Of a stretch of 64,000 nt of DNA, positions 61,399 through 64,000 are shown piece by piece. Position numbers and translations under genes: made by a program. The first letter of the stretch is position 1; the number at the start of each line of letters is the position of its first letter. The notes under the pieces were generated by a model, which was given only the letters and a program-made list of their open reading frames with translations, was not told the DNA's origin and searched no databases. This stretch comes from Vibrio sp. Isolate32. Lineage in GTDB: Bacteria; Pseudomonadota; Gammaproteobacteria; Enterobacterales; Vibrionaceae. Location: contig NZ_JAKEUQ010000009.1 of the NCBI RefSeq assembly GCF_022397955.1, positions 62,001-126,000 on the forward strand, written 5' to 3'.

Positions 61399-64000
61399 CG
61401 GAAGCACCATATCTGCTGTACCGTCTTCAAAACAGATATCTAGCTTGAAACCCAGTTTTTGAGCTAGTGTCAGCATCCCTCTGTTGGTTGGCATCGTCAT
61501 TCCCGACATCTGTTTAGTCTGCTTGGCTCGGCAGTAATCAATAACCTTAGTCATCAAGATTCTTCCTAAACCAACGCCTTTAAGATCAGAGCGAATCAAT
61601 ATCGCGAATTCTGCATCCGTATTCTCTGGGTTAATCAGAGCCCGAGACACGCCAATGATTGCAGGTACGCCTTGTTCTTCACGCACCACAACAAAAGCAA
61701 TCTCTCTATCGAAATCAATCTGAGTGAAATTAGCTAACGCTTCATGATTGAATTCACCCACATCACTAAAGAAACGTTTATAGAGATCCTCTTTAGACAC
61801 TCGATTAATGAAATCGGCATGAAGTGGTTCATCTTCAGGCAGAATAGGGCGTAGCAGCACTTCTGTGCCATCTTTTAACTGGATACGTTCTTCAAGCTCC
61901 ACAGGGTAAGGGCGAATCGCCAGCCTTTCTTGTGGGTCCCCTTCGTAAGCTTTCAATATGATATCGGCGTCCAATATCGTGAACTTATCGCCATTCGCAA
62001 GAACTGGATGTATATCCAGGTCATGTATTTCAGGGCAATCAACCACCATTTGAGAAATACGAACCAGCAACTCCGACAAGCCTTCTATGTCGATAGGGTT
62101 AGGGAGCTTTTGTAGGCGAATCTTGCCACTCTTTATGGCTCGAATGATCAAGTAACGAGCCAGTGTCATGTTAAGCGGAGGGAAAGCAGCTGCCGCGTCA
62201 ATCGACTCATCCCATTCGGAACCGCCTTGACCGAGTAGAATAATAGGGCCGAATGTTTCGTCAGTTGTCACCTTAACGCGAAGCTCTTGTCCGCCAGCAA
62301 GTTTCGCCATGCCTTGAACCAACAAACCGTGAATATGCGCAGTAGGAAACGATAACTGAGAGCGATCCAAAATCGCTTGTGCCGCATTCGCGACCTCGCT
62401 ACTGTTTCTTAGATTGAGCATCACACCTTGAACGTCAGACTTGTGCGCAATGTCTGGTGAACGGAGTTTGACTGCGACAGGGTATCCAATGGTTTCGGCA
62501 ATATGCACCGCTTCACTGGGGTCAGAAGCGATCCAAGTAGGTAACACATCCAAATTGAAGTGTTTGAAAAACTGACTGTTTTGATGGGTATCAAGGCTAA
62601 CTGTATCTTTATCCAGTAGTTGGCATTCTATCCAATTCTTCGCATCGGCTAAGTCTTCAATATGGACTTTCTCAGCCGTAGTTGGCGTCTCCATAAGCTG
62701 ACGTTGGTTGCGTCGGTACTCAACCAAGTGCATGAATGCGACTACTGAACTTTCTGGCGTTCGATAGGTTGGAATACCAGCCTCTGTGAACAGCTTTCTC
62801 GCAGGCCTTGCCGTGAGCTCACCGGACCAATTGGTAAGAATATTGAATCGCTTATGGCGGGGGTGCTTTTTAATCGCGTCGATGATTCGCTCAGCGGTTT
62901 GAGCAGAATGCGCGATGGCTGAAGGGCTATGCATGATGAGAATGGCATCCGCTTCATCACCATCGAGTAATGTGTTGATAGTATCGATATAACGCTGATC
63001 ACCCGCATCACCAACAATATCGATAGGATTGCTATGCGACCAACTTGAAGGTAACACCCTATTGAGCTTTTCGAGCGTCTCTTTCGATAACTCGGCGAGT
63101 TTACCGCCACGTTCGAAGAGCGTATCAACAGCCATAATCGCAGGCCCGCCACCATTCGTGACAATCGCCAGTCTCTCTCCACGTAAAGGGACCGAGTGAG
63201 TTAGGGTTTCTACCGCAGCAAACAGTTCATGCAAGTTTTTAACTCGCAACATGCCACTACGACGAATAGCCGAGTCGTAAATAATATCGAGCGTATCCGC
63301 ACCACCAGTATGTGCTATTGCTGCTGCTCGGCCTTTAGCGGTTCGGCCACCTTTCAATACGAGTATTCTCCGATTACGTGAAGCTGCTCGGGCAGCCGAA
63401 ATGAAACGTCTTGCATCTTTAATACTATCTATATAAAGCAATACTGCTTCAGTGTGAGAGTCGGTACTCAGATAATCCAACAGTTCAGAGAACTCGATAT
63501 CCGTGCCGTTACCGATTGAGATAAATGCAGAGAAGCCGATCTCTTTATCATTCGCCCAATCAAGTATCGTCGTACAAACCGCCGCAGATTGAGAAACAAA
63601 GCCAATCTTGCCGGGTAGTGCGGTCACAGGAGAAAAAGAGGCATTAAGATTTAGCCAAGGGATTATCACCCCTAAGCTGTTTGAACCAAGCATTCTTATA
63701 TTGTGCTTTTTCGCAATCGCTAGGCATCTTGAGTCGTACGTTTCACTGTTATCACTCGGTTGTTGCATATCTGAAGAAAGAACAATGACAGACGCAATGC
63801 CTTTCTCCGCTAACTCCTCAAAGATAGCTATATTGCGAGTCGCGTTGGTACAAAGAATCGCAAGGTCGGGAACAATTGGTAGCGACGAAATGTTTTTGTA
63901 GGAAAGTACACCCGCCACAGAATCGTATTTGGGCGTAACTGGCATTACCGCCCCTTTAAAATCCCCGTGCAACAGATTATTCATAACAATGTATCCCGCT
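61387..64000 (-). CDS. patZ: Protein lysine acetyltransferase PatZ/YfiQ-like (5' end outside the window)
   Basis: The frame is open through the right edge: before the Met at 63984 it reads AGYIV, matching the sequence expected upstream in YfiQ, so the true start lies outside. The visible part (about 870 residues) holds the CoA-binding and NDP-forming acyl-CoA synthetase-like domains (PDLAILCTNATRN, FVSQSAAVCTTILDWANDKE), an ATP-grasp region (YPVAVKLRSPDIAHKSDVQG), and a C-terminal GNAT domain (SDLKGVGLGRILMTKVIDYC). The synthetase-like part is probably regulatory, as in PatZ. It acetylates lysines on metabolic enzymes. Confidence 0.92.
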   Translation of the reverse strand, partial: AGYIVMNNLLHGDFKGAVMPVTPKYDSVAGVLSYKNISSLPIVPDLAILCTNATRNIAIFEELAEKGIASVIVLSSDMQQPSDNSETYDSRCLAIAKKHNIRMLGSNSLGVIIPWLNLNASFSPVTALPGKIGFVSQSAAVCTTILDWANDKEIGFSAFISIGNGTDIEFSELLDYLSTDSHTEAVLLYIDSIKDARRFISAARAASRNRRILVLKGGRTAKGRAAAIAHTGGADTLDIIYDSAIRRSGMLRVKNLHELFAAVETLTHSVPLRGERLAIVTNGGGPAIMAVDTLFERGGKLAELSKETLEKLNRVLPSSWSHSNPIDIVGDAGDQRYIDTINTLLDGDEADAILIMHSPSAIAHSAQTAERIIDAIKKHPRHKRFNILTNWSGELTARPARKLFTEAGIPTYRTPESSVVAFMHLVEYRRNQRQLMETPTTAEKVHIEDLADAKNWIECQLLDKDTVSLDTHQNSQFFKHFNLDVLPTWIASDPSEAVHIAETIGYPVAVKLRSPDIAHKSDVQGVMLNLRNSSEVANAAQAILDRSQLSFPTAHIHGLLVQGMAKLAGGQELRVKVTTDETFGPIILLGQGGSEWDESIDAAAAFPPLNMTLARYLIIRAIKSGKIRLQKLPNPIDIEGLSELLVRISQMVVDCPEIHDLDIHPVLANGDKFTILDADIILKAYEGDPQERLAIRPYPVELEERIQLKDGTEVLLRPILPEDEPLHADFINRVSKEDLYKRFFSDVGEFNHEALANFTQIDFDREIAFVVVREEQGVPAIIGVSRALINPENTDAEFAILIRSDLKGVGLGRILMTKVIDYCRAKQTKQMSGMTMPTNRGMLTLAQKLGFKLDICFEDGTADMVLPLLE

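Noticed and set aside
62742..63182. Minus-strand ORF of 146 residues in the patZ region
   Set aside because: It is a second frame on the same strand as the intact patZ sequence.

Overview
The window is ordinary Gammaproteobacterial chromosome and almost certainly comes from a Vibrio. The evidence is gene content: a FadL-type porin followed by a VolA-type surface lysophospholipase, FabV-type enoyl reductase, a YbjD-type OLD nuclease, DUF3389 and DUF2164 proteins, an SgrR regulator, an aaeRXAB-like cassette, and many small lipoproteins. Moderate-to-low GC coding with AT-rich spacers also fits. I see no rRNA, tRNA, CRISPR array, integrase, transposase or prophage. Both ends cut a gene: gsk at the left edge and a patZ-like acetyltransferase at the right edge.

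Layout. 1-3.6 kb: gsk (partial), a CreA-family lipoprotein, a tiny lipoprotein, an unknown protein, a badly decayed sensor gene, and a HAD phosphatase convergent with a zinc-ribbon protein. 3.8-7.1 kb: a chemoreceptor and a TyrP-type tyrosine permease with a perfect TyrR box upstream. 7.1-10.1 kb: a 42-residue ORF, ACP phosphodiesterase behind a leader that can fold over its ribosome site, a RhlE-type helicase, and a TetR regulator. 10.3-14.5 kb: a dead efflux adaptor beside that TetR gene, an EAL protein, an unknown protein, DUF2164, and a cytochrome b561/YceI pair. 14.8-18.2 kb: a formate/nitrite-channel protein fused to CBS domains, a divergent LysR gene, and a DUF1097 membrane protein. 18.3-22.2 kb: an OLD-family nuclease with an in-frame hexanucleotide repeat, divergent from a 5'-nucleotidase that lacks a signal peptide. 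22.4-26.5 kb: a yybP-ykoY (Mn) riboswitch in front of alx, a 62-residue protein, DUF1223, and a second DEAD-box helicase. 26.6-30.8 kb: aaeXAB with divergent aaeR, and YjdM. 31-36.1 kb: fadL-volA and a membrane M50 protease. 36.2-45.5 kb: an M48 lipoprotein protease, MenI-like thioesterase, DUF3389, sgrR, a frameshifted EamA transporter, a zinc-ribbon protein, YjdF-like protein, a 2OG-Fe(II) oxygenase, a DnaJ-related protein and a stand-alone PBP2. 45.8-54.7 kb: an ABC-class ATPase, a GAF/GGDEF/EAL protein, fabV, and tesA divergent from ybbA-ybbP with overlapping start codons. 55-64 kb: an FAD oxidoreductase, a solitary pxpA, galE, a 24-residue ORF, remains of a haem receptor, a YhaJ-like LysR gene and patZ.

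The genes form small local units. Fatty-acid and phospholipid handling recurs (acpH, fadL-volA, fabV, tesA), as do aromatic compounds (tyrP, aaeRXAB, YhaJ-like) and c-di-GMP turnover (two EAL proteins). Four loci are decaying: a sensor, an RND adaptor, a TonB-dependent haem receptor and an EamA transporter. I did not find a clear new multi-gene system. The best candidates for undescribed biology are the acpH leader, the FNT-CBS fusion that keeps an internal ribosome site, the repeat in the OLD nuclease next to a cytoplasmic nucleotidase, and several well-signalled tiny ORFs.
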